From the NCBI GenBank assembly GCA_030867875.1, contig JAOWCC010000330.1, forward strand, positions 372,001 through 436,000: DNA of 64,000 nt, given 5' to 3'. The translations under genes and the position numbers were made by a program. Origin of the DNA: Actinernus sp. WN-2022 (Eukaryota > Cnidaria > Anthozoa > Actiniaria > Actinernidae). Below the pieces are notes generated by a model, which worked only from the letters and a program-made list of their open reading frames with translations, ran no database searches and was not told the DNA's origin. Shown here piece after piece: positions 33,501 to 40,267 of the stretch. Position 1 is the first letter of the stretch. Each line of letters begins with the position of its first letter.

Positions 33501-34519
33501 AAGCAATTTCTCCACAAATGTTGGCCTACCTCGCAAGGACGGGTAGAAAGCTCAGCGAGGAAAAGAAGCTAGTTGGGAGTCTCTCTGGAAAGAGGTTGCT
33601 ACTCTACGAGCCCCTACTACGTTGGTATCTCGATCATGGCGCAGTGATTACTGCTGTCTACCGCACGATAGACTACGAATCCAAAGAAATCTTCGAATGG
33701 TTCGTGGACCAAGTCACTGAGGCGCGACGCATGGGAGACGTAGACAAAAGTAAAGCTTTGCTGGCAGATGTGTTCAAGCTATTAGGAAACAGCGCCTATG
33801 GAAAGTTGCTCGAAGACTTGGGACGCCAAACAGATGTCACCTATACGAAAGACGAGAAAGTTGTTGACAAAGCATTGCGAAGTGTTTGGTTCGAAGATCT
33901 GGAAGAGGTTGGTGAGGCATACGAACTCGAGAGTAGAAAGGCCCAGATCCGAATCAAACGCCCTTTCCAAGTAGGTATCGCGGTATATCAGCTTGCCAAA
34001 CTTCGCATGCTCGAGTTCTACTACGACTTCCTTGATAAGTACGTCGATCGCAAGGATTTCGAATACATACAGATGGATACGGACAGCGCGTACGTTGCCA
34101 TCTCTGGAAACAGCCTCGACGAAGTTGTAAGATCAGACCTACGAGAGGATTTCGCAGCCCACAGAAAGGAATGGCTAGCTTGGGACAAATGGAGTAGTCG
34201 TACGCCAGGACTCTTCAAACTCGAATTCGAAGGTCAACGCGCTATTGCCCTATGTTCTAAAGCTTGGTATGTCGATGTGGGTGGCAGCAGGAAATATTCC
34301 ACCAAAGGTATGTCTAGACGGCACAACGACGTTTCGTGGGCTCGATTCGAAGCAGCACTCCAGGGTAGTATTGACATGGCGAAAAACCGAGGCTTCCGTC
34401 TAGTGCCGGAAGGTATGGCAACCTACGAACAGCAGAAACTTGGGCTATCGGCTTACTACGACAAAAGACGCGTTCTTCCCGATGGAATCCACACCGAGCC
34501 AATAGAGTATGCTGTCTAG
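30599..34519 (+). CDS. POLB: Protein-primed family B DNA polymerase
   Basis: 1,306 residues, full length for a Polinton polymerase. Residues 4-31 resemble a SAP-like helix pair. An OTU/viral-polymerase-type DNLCLWRCLA lies at about 280. A C2HC zinc finger uses C387, C390, H403 and C407. An HGCYFHGCPKC motif lies near 490. The 3'-5' exonuclease shows DFE (D554, E556) and NSGRYD (N659, D664), then YYNDLD near 790. Polymerase motif A is YDANALYL with D893; motif B is GNSAYGK with N1064; motif C is DTDS with D1160 and D1162. All catalytic acids are present. It should copy the element from a terminal-protein primer at the inverted repeats; the terminal protein may be the N-terminal part. The ATG follows a TATA-like site. 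Its stop codon overlaps the integrase stop in a CTAG palindrome. Confidence 0.95.
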   Translation: MVTLEELRTQAKQFGLRGFSRFDKSKLAQTIAEARALEWENRIERADRTGRFPALRGDSENPHKRAQRVRETKQLNEEVAASLRAKADEERSIADPRSRLPHKRRAFRRFLQEPRSEPLPRSLAREAEAILDERDGMLEGVEIGRRTIQWRFFQGVAGDLTPRIMEKLVAKVATSFYLRYGYTYRIRNVNDGRVMLFSKTVPSSPWLNVLGNAEEWINSKETARLNPDNINRPNTQWAFVRWIYVDVKVVIDRQPLLGTGPLPQWLRQKKGMIALDRYGDNLCLWRCLAVCKGARADKCNTSARKLAQNFYRLTAPTQDVPRTSLDQLEKVELHFGIGIRVYEPTEAGAWHLMRHAAHYKHTMTIGIYEGHAFYIKDVKKLGHVYVCNACKQRFTNASNLQRHADRCSRGETKIVCPGKVITVPQSAYEKAFWPESTASKAALRWLKREAERIGQHIHHAASGHGGEHWLEGAAVDGYEPLSKTIFQFHGCYFHGCPKCFPQERCLYRKTCKRTESLREAGYVVVEAWGCSTKKTNEPVPTPTQTAYPHAIVYDFEAYLDRTKGRQPTDRLSIENVHVPISVSIADTYDRTPTHLCRRDPKELIAAFVEELQLRAQNIQEGVAEQFCPKTPEFSFDTLPKEQRMRIDEWVNQVPVLGFNSGRYDLNLIRNYFVESIADTCKKVRVAKKANSTMFLLTPDFRFLDVINYLGPGISYERWIAAYGCESQKSFFPYEWFDSPDKLDHVGLPDYREWGSKLKREHLLSRSEFEDCECTFHDKGMETFADWLRYYNDLDVVPFLEALEKMRDFYHEKGVDMLKDAVSIPGVSLQFLFRGSVERGAEMYAPGEEAYHMLKGAVVGGPSIVFTRRHEAGVTRIRSHQGGTKICRKILGYDANALYLSTMALEMPCGKEEVVHYDEPDLEAEDFVECLRNGEWFGYAEVDIEIPKELWQKFEEMPPFFYNKKIPKEAISPQMLAYLARTGRKLSEEKKLVGSLSGKRLLLYEPLLRWYLDHGAVITAVYRTIDYESKEIFEWFVDQVTEARRMGDVDKSKALLADVFKLLGNSAYGKLLEDLGRQTDVTYTKDEKVVDKALRSVWFEDLEEVGEAYELESRKAQIRIKRPFQVGIAVYQLAKLRMLEFYYDFLDKYVDRKDFEYIQMDTDSAYVAISGNSLDEVVRSDLREDFAAHRKEWLAWDKWSSRTPGLFKLEFEGQRAIALCSKAWYVDVGGSRKYSTKGMSRRHNDVSWARFEAALQGSIDMAKNRGFRLVPEGMATYEQQKLGLSAYYDKRRVLPDGIHTEPIEYAV

Positions 34520-35541
34520 CGCTTGGATACGAACAGAACATCTTTCGGTGGTAGTTCCGTATCCCTAGGAACGACTTGTAGCTCTTCACGAACGAATCCA
34601 CGTTTGGGTGCATCCTTCCCCCCTTCTCGCTTAGCGAGGTAGTACAGCACAGGCTGTCCCGAAGATACTACACTTCGCGAAATGGTGTATATCTGTAAAC
34701 TCCACACGGGATCAGTGGCTCTACGTTTTTCACCTCCTTCCAATTCTCCTGGGGCGTAGAGATATCGAACTAAGGCGTCAAATGGTAGGCGCTCTTCTCT
34801 CAAGCCAACAGTGCGTGAATATGTAGGAGTCTTTAGATCTACTTGTTGCGTCACTACGGAATTCGAAGGCTCCTTTCCTGTAAGTCGAGTCACCTCACCA
34901 TTCAGGGCTTTGATAACCATTGGTAAACGAACTACCCATTCTCTACTACGCGCCTCTGAGCCTTCCGAAGTAAGTACCATCTCTTGTGCATATTGGTATC
35001 CAAACAATCTCTCAGCTAGCGTTCTATTCGCTCGTTCGACGAAGCCTTGCGCTCTATGATTACCAGCCTCGCCTCGTTGAACTTTCGTACCATGTAGTTC
35101 TAACGTTTCAGACATACGTCCCATGAATTCTCTACCAGGATCTACTTGCAACGTCTTTGGCCATTCGAGTGGACTACGTTTGTAGATTCGTTCGAATGCC
35201 GCAGAAACTTCACCACTATCTTTCGAAGCTAAAGGTTCGGCTTCTTTGTATCGAGAAGCCACATCGATTACCACCAATGCGTACTTGTATAGCTTCCGTC
35301 CACGCCCAGGTCGATCGTGTGGTAAGAATATCAAATCAGCTTGGTGGACTTCGTTAGGTTTCGATACGGTCCAATGTGGTCGTGGTACATATCGTGGTGG
35401 TGATAAATAAATTTGCCATAGTGCTTGCTTCTCTAACCAACTCTTAGCCGTGTCTTCCGATACCTTTGCTGCCGCCGATAGTTTACCAATTGCGGAGTAA
35501 CCTTTCCAATATCCTTCAGGGCCATAGAAGATAGCATCCAT
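34516..35541 (-). CDS. INT: Polinton DDE integrase
   Basis: Retroviral-type integrase, 341 residues from the ATG at 35,541; a TTG six codons upstream also stays in frame, but the ATG is the natural start. The N-terminal 60 residues fit the usual Polinton zinc/HTH-like lead-in (YWKGYSAIGKL). The catalytic core has D69 (HQADL), D134 (QVDPGREF) and E169 (QGFVERANRTLAE), spacing DD-34-E. The C-terminal third (about 255-341) is basic and probably a DNA-binding domain. It should cut and join the element ends into target DNA, normally giving 6-bp duplications. It converges on the polymerase gene, sharing 4 bp of stop codons. An upstream TATTAAAGTC element lies about 25 bp before the ATG. Confidence 0.93.
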   Translation of the reverse strand: MDAIFYGPEGYWKGYSAIGKLSAAAKVSEDTAKSWLEKQALWQIYLSPPRYVPRPHWTVSKPNEVHQADLIFLPHDRPGRGRKLYKYALVVIDVASRYKEAEPLASKDSGEVSAAFERIYKRSPLEWPKTLQVDPGREFMGRMSETLELHGTKVQRGEAGNHRAQGFVERANRTLAERLFGYQYAQEMVLTSEGSEARSREWVVRLPMVIKALNGEVTRLTGKEPSNSVVTQQVDLKTPTYSRTVGLREERLPFDALVRYLYAPGELEGGEKRRATDPVWSLQIYTISRSVVSSGQPVLYYLAKREGGKDAPKRGFVREELQVVPRDTELPPKDVLFVSKR

Positions 35542-35584
35542 TACGTATAGTGTTAACAACGAGACTTTAATATGTATAGTCCTT

Positions 35585-35645
35585 ATCGTGAAAAAAAAGA
35601 ATAAAGACCCATCGGTCCTTATTCCTTTTTTTTTCTTTTTTTTTT
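35585..35645. terminator. A-run/hairpin/T-run, putative transcript end signal
   Basis: AAAAAAAAGAATAAAGACC, a four-base loop CATC, then GGTCCTTATTCCTTTTTTTT. The stem is perfect but for one base. On the minus strand it follows the stop of the 337-residue gene at 35,659 and precedes the integrase start. It holds AATAAA-like signals on both strands. A similar A/T-flanked hairpin lies at 45,374-45,435. Confidence 0.5.
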
Positions 35646-35658
35646 CTTCTACATCTCC

Positions 35659-36672
35659 CTATTCGTATACGTCCTCGAGAGTGGCCCGAGTCTTCGTTGG
35701 AAGCGGTTGCGTTACGACTAGGACGGCGGCGTCGAGTAAGTAGGATATTCCCAATCCACTCGTGCAGACACTACTAGCGTCGCAAACGCCATCGTGTATG
35801 GAACCTGGCAATATCATATTACTTATGTTGGAAGCATTTACTTGGTTGGAATTCGCATCTACGAGAGCTTCGTAAGAAGTGCGGCTTCCTACGGAGAACG
35901 GCCGACTCTTGTCGAAGAATAGGCAGTTGGGTACACCTGTCTGCATGTTGCATTTCATGCGCAGCCTAGCAATGGGATTGCTCAATGCACATCCGGCGTT
36001 CTTGGAGGCTTCCATGGAGATAGTTCGTTGAACCAGTGTATGGATCTTAGTGTTGGAGACAACGAGAGCTCCTTCGGCTGGTGCGGTACGGCGACGCAGA
36101 TTGCGTGCACAAATCTTTCCACTTGTGAGGCACGCCTCAACCTCGTTTTCGAACGCAGAGTCCAACTCTTGGATCACTTTGAAGAGGGTACTCAATTTGT
36201 CTGGACTTGGAAGTTCAGGGTTTCCATCCTTGTCGGTCTTCAAGGTGATTCCATCCATCTGAGTCAATACTGGCACACACCACTTTTGAATTTGTAGGCA
36301 GGGATTGCGATCACGCTTCTTGTACTTATCCTTTTGTCCCGATGCGAGGTTCAATCGGGCAAGGTCTTCTTGCTCATGTGGACATATTTGACCAACATGT
36401 TTTTCGTCTTTGAAGCGAAAGATTGCTGGACGTTGTCCTTCCCCAAGATCAAAGTAGACTGGGATGTATTTACATCCGTTTGGACCACTTCGAGGATTGT
36501 CCCAGTCGAACACAACTATTCCCTCCTTTCCCTGTTCGAAGGCTTTGAGGATGTCTTCTGCGTTGAACACAGAGGATTTGTTTGCCGTCGCCGTGGTATT
36601 GGCATCGTTGGTTGAGATGGCACCATTGGTTGAGGGGGCATCGTTGGTTGCATTGGAAACTTGGCTAGCCAT
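35659..36672 (-). CDS. Conserved Polinton protein of unknown function (337 aa)
   Basis: The first 35 residues are rich in Asn, Thr, Ala and Ser (low complexity); the remainder is a mixed alpha/beta-like sequence with no membrane segment. Features include VVFDWDNPRSGPNGCKYIPV near 53-72, a basic LRRRTAP near 190, PIARLRMKCNM near 240, and a C-terminal DGVCDASSVCTSGLGISYLL. From memory, proteins with this ending recur in cnidarian Polintons, but no function is assigned. A DNA-binding or structural role is possible. The ATG at 36,672 is preceded by an AT-rich stretch with ATAAAGACAC and TATATATA, a likely promoter. Confidence 0.75.
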   Translation of the reverse strand: MASQVSNATNDAPSTNGAISTNDANTTATANKSSVFNAEDILKAFEQGKEGIVVFDWDNPRSGPNGCKYIPVYFDLGEGQRPAIFRFKDEKHVGQICPHEQEDLARLNLASGQKDKYKKRDRNPCLQIQKWCVPVLTQMDGITLKTDKDGNPELPSPDKLSTLFKVIQELDSAFENEVEACLTSGKICARNLRRRTAPAEGALVVSNTKIHTLVQRTISMEASKNAGCALSNPIARLRMKCNMQTGVPNCLFFDKSRPFSVGSRTSYEALVDANSNQVNASNISNMILPGSIHDGVCDASSVCTSGLGISYLLDAAVLVVTQPLPTKTRATLEDVYE

Positions 36673-36720
36673 CGTCTTTGATATATATACATGTGTCTTT
36701 ATCTAATAGGGTTGTTGGAT
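36673..36720 (-). promoter_or_regulatory. Putative promoter of the 337-aa gene
   Basis: On the minus strand: TTAGATAAAGACACATG then TATATATATC, ending about 10 bases before the ATG. The AAAGAC element resembles TTAAAGACAT before 43,012 and TTAAAGTC before 35,541. Confidence 0.4.
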
Positions 36721-36789
36721 TCGATTTTTTTTACGACCCCGTTGTGGTGGTCTTCTTTCAGCTTTTCCTTGGAATTAGTCTTGTGATTT

Positions 36790-37209
36790 TTAAAGCAACC
36801 GACTAGCGACGTATCCTAGAGCAAACGTCCCACCACCTACGATTACCAATTCCGTAGTTCTCTGTGAACTCGAAGGTTTGTAGTAGTGGGAAAAGTGAGG
36901 CTTCTTCATGTTCATGCGGTGCAGCCCCACGTGTACTGTATTGTATAGTACAAGGGCGCGGTCCGTATCGGCTAGATCCTCGGCAGCGTAGTATTTCTTA
37001 CGTTCCTGCTCTTGGACCCACTTGGATAGTTCTTCTTGTTGTTTTTCGTAAGTGGCCATGTCAGCCTTGTATTTCTCAAGGGCTCTATCATGCCTTTCGA
37101 TCTCTATATTAGTCTCCTCTGGGTCTCTTCCAGAAATATATCGGTCGAGGTATTTAGCACCAAGGCTTGCTGCCGCAAAGGCAACCGCTATGCTAATCGA
37201 TCCCCCCAT
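36790..37209 (-). CDS. Small membrane/coiled-coil Polinton protein (139 aa)
   Basis: Two hydrophobic ends bracket a charged helix: residues 4-18 (ISIAVAFAAASLGAK) and 119-137 (TTELVIVGGGTFALGYVAS). The middle (about 30-85) is a predicted coiled coil rich in E, K and Q, followed by FSHYYKPSSSQ. This architecture, including the HYYKPS-like turn before the last helix, is one I know as very common in cnidarian Polintons. It is likely a virion or membrane-associated protein. The ATG at 37,209 lies 4 bases from the next gene's stop (37,213). Confidence 0.75.
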   Translation of the reverse strand: MGGSISIAVAFAAASLGAKYLDRYISGRDPEETNIEIERHDRALEKYKADMATYEKQQEELSKWVQEQERKKYYAAEDLADTDRALVLYNTVHVGLHRMNMKKPHFSHYYKPSSSQRTTELVIVGGGTFALGYVASRLL

Positions 37210-37212
37210 TGT

Positions 37213-37467
37213 TTACAAACTCTTAGGTACGAACCCTTTGTTTTCGAAATTCTTAGGTACGAGCCCTTTGTCTTCGAGATACTTTTTGGCGGCAATGCTA
37301 CCAGCCAATACGGCCGTCCACTTCACGTAATTCAAGATGCTTGATGAAGGATCGCCAAGCATAGACTCCTTTGTCACCTTTTTTACGATCCAACCAACAC
37401 CAGTTGCTATTCCAGCCAATGTGGCGGCATCAATTACTGTTTCTACCACTTTGTTTTTTTCTGCCAT
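37213..37467 (-). CDS. Small membrane Polinton protein (84 aa)
   Basis: Starts at the ATG at 37,467 (MAEKNK); a TTG-initiated longer frame upstream is unlikely. Hydrophobic residues about 8-28 (DAATLAGIATGVGWIV) and about 46-60 (VKWTAVLAGSIAAKKYL) flank a KKVTKESMLGDPSSS turn. The tail carries a two-copy repeat (KGLVPKNFEN / KGFVPKSL) produced by a 27-bp DNA duplication at about 37,216-37,275. The GDPS-S-NYVK turn recurs in cnidarian Polintons. Function is unknown; it lies in a run of membrane-protein genes. Confidence 0.7.
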   Translation of the reverse strand: MAEKNKVVETVIDAATLAGIATGVGWIVKKVTKESMLGDPSSSILNYVKWTAVLAGSIAAKKYLEDKGLVPKNFENKGFVPKSL

Positions 37468-37493
37468 CGAACGTATCTGTATTGTCGATATGT

Positions 37494-37850
37494 TCAAATG
37501 TTATTTTCCATGGAAGGCAGCTTTTTGCTTCTAGCTTCATGTATTTCTTCGGAATGAGTGTGGGGTGTCGTAGAGTTGCGGTCCTTGTACTGATAGTGCA
37601 GCCCAACTAACGCGAGGCCTATACCAATGGCTGATAGTATAGTGTTGGCAGACACTTTATCGTACCAGCTTCCGTCGTCCCGAACTTCTGGTTCCTCTTT
37701 GTGCTCACTCTCACGACTCAATGCCTCTCTAGCGCGGCGATTACTTTCCGCCAATGCTTTTCCAGCGGCAATGCGCTTTGGATCTTTGGTCTTTTTTTCA
37801 GGCGCAGTCTTCGGCGGATCTGCAGTTATCCGATCTTGTTGTTCCTCCAT
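37494..37850 (-). CDS. Single-pass membrane Polinton protein (118 aa)
   Basis: A charged N-terminus (about 1-60, rich in K, E and R, including KDPKRIAAGKALAESNRRA) is followed by SWYDKVSANTILSAIGIGLALVGLHYQY, one transmembrane segment at about 72-92, and a short basic tail. The KDPKR-AGK and TILS-IGIGL pattern is familiar from cnidarian Polintons. Its start overlaps the end of the 189-residue gene by 53 bp, so the two genes are coupled. Confidence 0.7.
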   Translation of the reverse strand: MEEQQDRITADPPKTAPEKKTKDPKRIAAGKALAESNRRAREALSRESEHKEEPEVRDDGSWYDKVSANTILSAIGIGLALVGLHYQYKDRNSTTPHTHSEEIHEARSKKLPSMENNI

Positions 37851-38367
37851 CGTTCATGTCAGTAGACTTTGAGTCTTTAATAGGTTGACTGCTTGGCGTA
37901 CTAGATGGAACTACGTGGTCAGCTACATGGAACAAGGCACTAGCTAGAGCCACAAAGCGACCTGCTTTAAGAGACAACAAGGCGGCCACAGCAGATATCT
38001 CGTTGCGAACTAGGTGGTCTTCTTGTAGATCTAGGAGAAGTGCTTGTTCGCTGTCTAGTCGGACTACGTACCCAACTGCACGAGTTGCTAGTCGCAGTGC
38101 TCCGTCTACTAGACAACCTGTTATTTGCTTTGCCACTACGGCCTGGTACCTACTATGTAGGCGTATAACATCTTTCGCGGATAGTCTAGATACATCTCCT
38201 AGGGAAAGGTCCCGCCCTAGGTATTCTTTTGTCGTACCCATTGCGGCTAGAATTTTGAGCGCCTCCCTACGCTCTTCGACGTCCTCCGATTTGGATGGAT
38301 GTTCCAGTACGCCCGGCGGACAAACGACGGCGCACTCGCCTAGTAGTTCTTTGATTTCTTCATCCAT
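37798..38367 (-). CDS. Helical Polinton protein of unknown function (189 aa)
   Basis: Mostly alpha-helical, with TTKEYLGRDLSLGDVSRLSA then KDVIRLHSRYQAVVAKQITG near 46-88, and weakly hydrophobic helices at about 92-110 and 132-150. The YLG-L-L-V-LSAKDV-RLHSRY pattern recurs in cnidarian Polintons next to the ATPase. The last 35 residues are Ser/Asp-rich and overlap the next gene in another frame. I looked for a His-Asp-Cys protease triad and did not find one. The ATG overlaps the ATPase stop by 8 bp. Confidence 0.7.
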   Translation of the reverse strand: MDEEIKELLGECAVVCPPGVLEHPSKSEDVEERREALKILAAMGTTKEYLGRDLSLGDVSRLSAKDVIRLHSRYQAVVAKQITGCLVDGALRLATRAVGYVVRLDSEQALLLDLQEDHLVRNEISAVAALLSLKAGRFVALASALFHVADHVVPSSTPSSQPIKDSKSTDMNDGGTTRSDNCRSAEDCA

Positions 38368-38995
38368 GGTTGAAGTATGCTTTGGGTGCGGGAATCTCTA
38401 ATACTACTTCGAAAGGATGGCGGAGACAGAAACATGTGCGAGCGAACTTGTGGGCCTTGAGCTCCGAGGTCAACATTTTCCTCTCATCCACCTTCAACCC
38501 ACCACCGTAGTCCTCAAATAGTGCTTTGGCATCAAGAGCTGACGCGGTATGAAAGGCCACGACCACCGCCACGTTTTCTCGAAAAGGTTTGCATATGCTT
38601 GTCAACTGTTGAGTTAACACCCAAATAGAAATGCCTATGTGACGAGCGGAAAAGGCCATCTCCACGAGCTTATCGGTTCTCAGCTTTACATCCTTCGATG
38701 CGGCGCAATCGTCGAGTATCAAAAGAGTATTCGTACCTGCCCAAAAGGTGGAACAAACTCGTAGCGCGGCATTGATGGCATCTTGTGAGGGGCACATCAC
38801 GAAGAAGTGAGGATCTAGATGGGCGAATCCACGATAGGTAGTGTTGTGGGCATACGTGGGGCATATGAGTACTACGTAGTCAAACTTACCACGAAATGCT
38901 CCACGAAGCTGCTCTACGAGAAGGGCCGTTTTTCCACAATTCGTTGGTCCCACTATGAGAGCGTTGAATGGGATTTCCGTTACTAAAGTGTCCAT
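38360..38995 (-). CDS. ATP: A32/FtsK-HerA-type packaging ATPase
   Basis: 211 residues. Walker A is GPTNCGKT (residues 16-23); Walker B is LLILDD (91-96, with D95 and D96). A downstream WVLTQQ near 146-151 acts as the polar sensor motif. Length and motifs match the genome-packaging ATPases of Polintons, adintoviruses and virophages, which pump DNA into the capsid. It sits between the capsid gene (one base gap) and the 189-residue gene (8-bp overlap), the expected morphogenesis cluster. Confidence 0.92.
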   Translation of the reverse strand: MDTLVTEIPFNALIVGPTNCGKTALLVEQLRGAFRGKFDYVVLICPTYAHNTTYRGFAHLDPHFFVMCPSQDAINAALRVCSTFWAGTNTLLILDDCAASKDVKLRTDKLVEMAFSARHIGISIWVLTQQLTSICKPFRENVAVVVAFHTASALDAKALFEDYGGGLKVDERKMLTSELKAHKFARTCFCLRHPFEVVLEIPAPKAYFNHG

Positions 38996-38996
38996 A

Positions 38997-40229
38997 CTAG
39001 TACGATACGTTTTCCAGTGCTCCGTTCAATATCGTGATCTGAGCATCGGCAAGTACGAAGATGTGCATGTTCACGGTTCCACTGCCTCCAGTCCTATGGA
39101 TGCGGATCTGGAGGTTCTTTCCACTGCCGGTTTGATTCAAACCATTGCCATGGACAACTGGATCATTTACTGTGCGACAATCAACCAGGATGGCGAATTT
39201 ATTATTGTAGAACTTGATCGGGGTCATAGACGTTTTGCCAGCGCCGAACCATCCATTAGCGGCCTCCCAAAAGTCTGATGGTAGCATGCCTCCAGGAAAG
39301 ATCCTGTTTGGTCTTCCATTGATATCGATCTCGACCTTCGTGATTCCTGGATAGTCAAACGCCTCGCTGTTTCGTGTGCCGTGGGCATGTTGTGCCACGA
39401 AGAGGAGGAGCAGTCCAGTAAAGGACAACCTTGGAACGTCGACTTGCTGGGATATCAGAGTGTCGGATGCTTTGTTGATAGGTACGGTTTTGAAGTGAAC
39501 AGCGTGCCTGAACAGGAAGACGGCACCACTGACATATTCGTCTTTCGCTTGCTTGGCGATAATTTCGCTCTCAACAACTTCGTACTCTAGCTGGATGTTG
39601 CTTAGCTTGTATGTGCCTATCTTGGTAGTGTCTGATCCTACCACCACATCCGTAGCAGGTGATAGAGTCAACTCGAGCGAAATGGTGTTGCGAAGAGCGA
39701 AGGGATAAAGAGCTCCATGTTGCGTCAGGATGTCCACATCTAGTGGGATTCGGTATTTCGAACCATACACGGCTAGGAGCAAGTTTTCTCCAGTATCCGA
39801 AGTGCCTTTGTCACCAGCATTCGAGCGTAGCTTGTTCGTGTTCTCTGTTTGAATACCTTGTCTCACGCGCACATCTCGCTCTATAGTTGGCAAATAGAGA
39901 TCGGAATATGTCTGTAGAAGATCTGGTCGTTCAATGTCTTCTATTGTTTCAGCTCCTATTTTGAGAACTCTACGTGAGACCAGACAACGCCCGACATTAG
40001 CCACCACTCGATTGTTAGCATGTCCACCAGACAACGTAAGGTCAGCCAAGAGCGCGAGACTACCCGGAACGAGGACGATGTTTTCCCCTAGTATTGGTAT
40101 TTTCACATAGAGAGTCTCTCCTGGATTGGCTTCCGATGGAGTGAAGGTGATTCTATCTACGTTGTGTAGAGCTTTCAATCCCTGAGGCTCTCTATGCGAT
40201 TTTGCAGGAACCAACGTCGACGGGATCAT
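38997..40229 (-). CDS. PY: Probable major capsid protein, double jelly-roll
   Basis: 410 residues, rich in beta-strand-like alternation. A KIGTYKLSNIQLEYEVVESE stretch near 205-224 is the typical strand and linker between the two jelly-roll halves in Polinton/polinton-like-virus capsid proteins, and ITKVEIDINGRPNRIFPGG near 295 and NMHIFVLADAQITI near 385 fit the second half. No transmembrane segment. Position next to the ATPase supports the call. The assignment is by pattern, not by structure; it could be another capsid component, but 410 residues fits Polinton PY. Transcription is divergent from 40,265 over a 35-bp gap. Confidence 0.72.
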   Translation of the reverse strand: MIPSTLVPAKSHREPQGLKALHNVDRITFTPSEANPGETLYVKIPILGENIVLVPGSLALLADLTLSGGHANNRVVANVGRCLVSRRVLKIGAETIEDIERPDLLQTYSDLYLPTIERDVRVRQGIQTENTNKLRSNAGDKGTSDTGENLLLAVYGSKYRIPLDVDILTQHGALYPFALRNTISLELTLSPATDVVVGSDTTKIGTYKLSNIQLEYEVVESEIIAKQAKDEYVSGAVFLFRHAVHFKTVPINKASDTLISQQVDVPRLSFTGLLLLFVAQHAHGTRNSEAFDYPGITKVEIDINGRPNRIFPGGMLPSDFWEAANGWFGAGKTSMTPIKFYNNKFAILVDCRTVNDPVVHGNGLNQTGSGKNLQIRIHRTGGSGTVNMHIFVLADAQITILNGALENVSY

Positions 40230-40267
40230 GTTGAATATATGGACATAAATAGTTATTGTTCAACATG
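40227..40267. promoter_or_regulatory. Symmetric divergent start region
   Basis: CATGTTGAA at 40,227-40,235 and TTCAACATG at 40,259-40,267 are perfect reverse complements. Each includes the start codon of one of two divergent genes. Between them is only 23 bp of AT-rich DNA with TATATGGACATAAATA, so both promoters must fit here or lie inside the opposite coding region. Confidence 0.6.

Noticed and set aside
37798..38367. 189-aa protein as the missing Polinton protease
   Set aside because: It is next to the ATPase, where a protease would be plausible, but has no His/Asp/Cys arrangement and is helix-rich.
40256..40264. Earlier TTG start for the 344-aa Polinton gene (and similar TTG starts at 35,559 and 37,497)
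   Set aside because: TTG starts are not expected in an animal element. In each case an ATG lies a few codons downstream in a better position.
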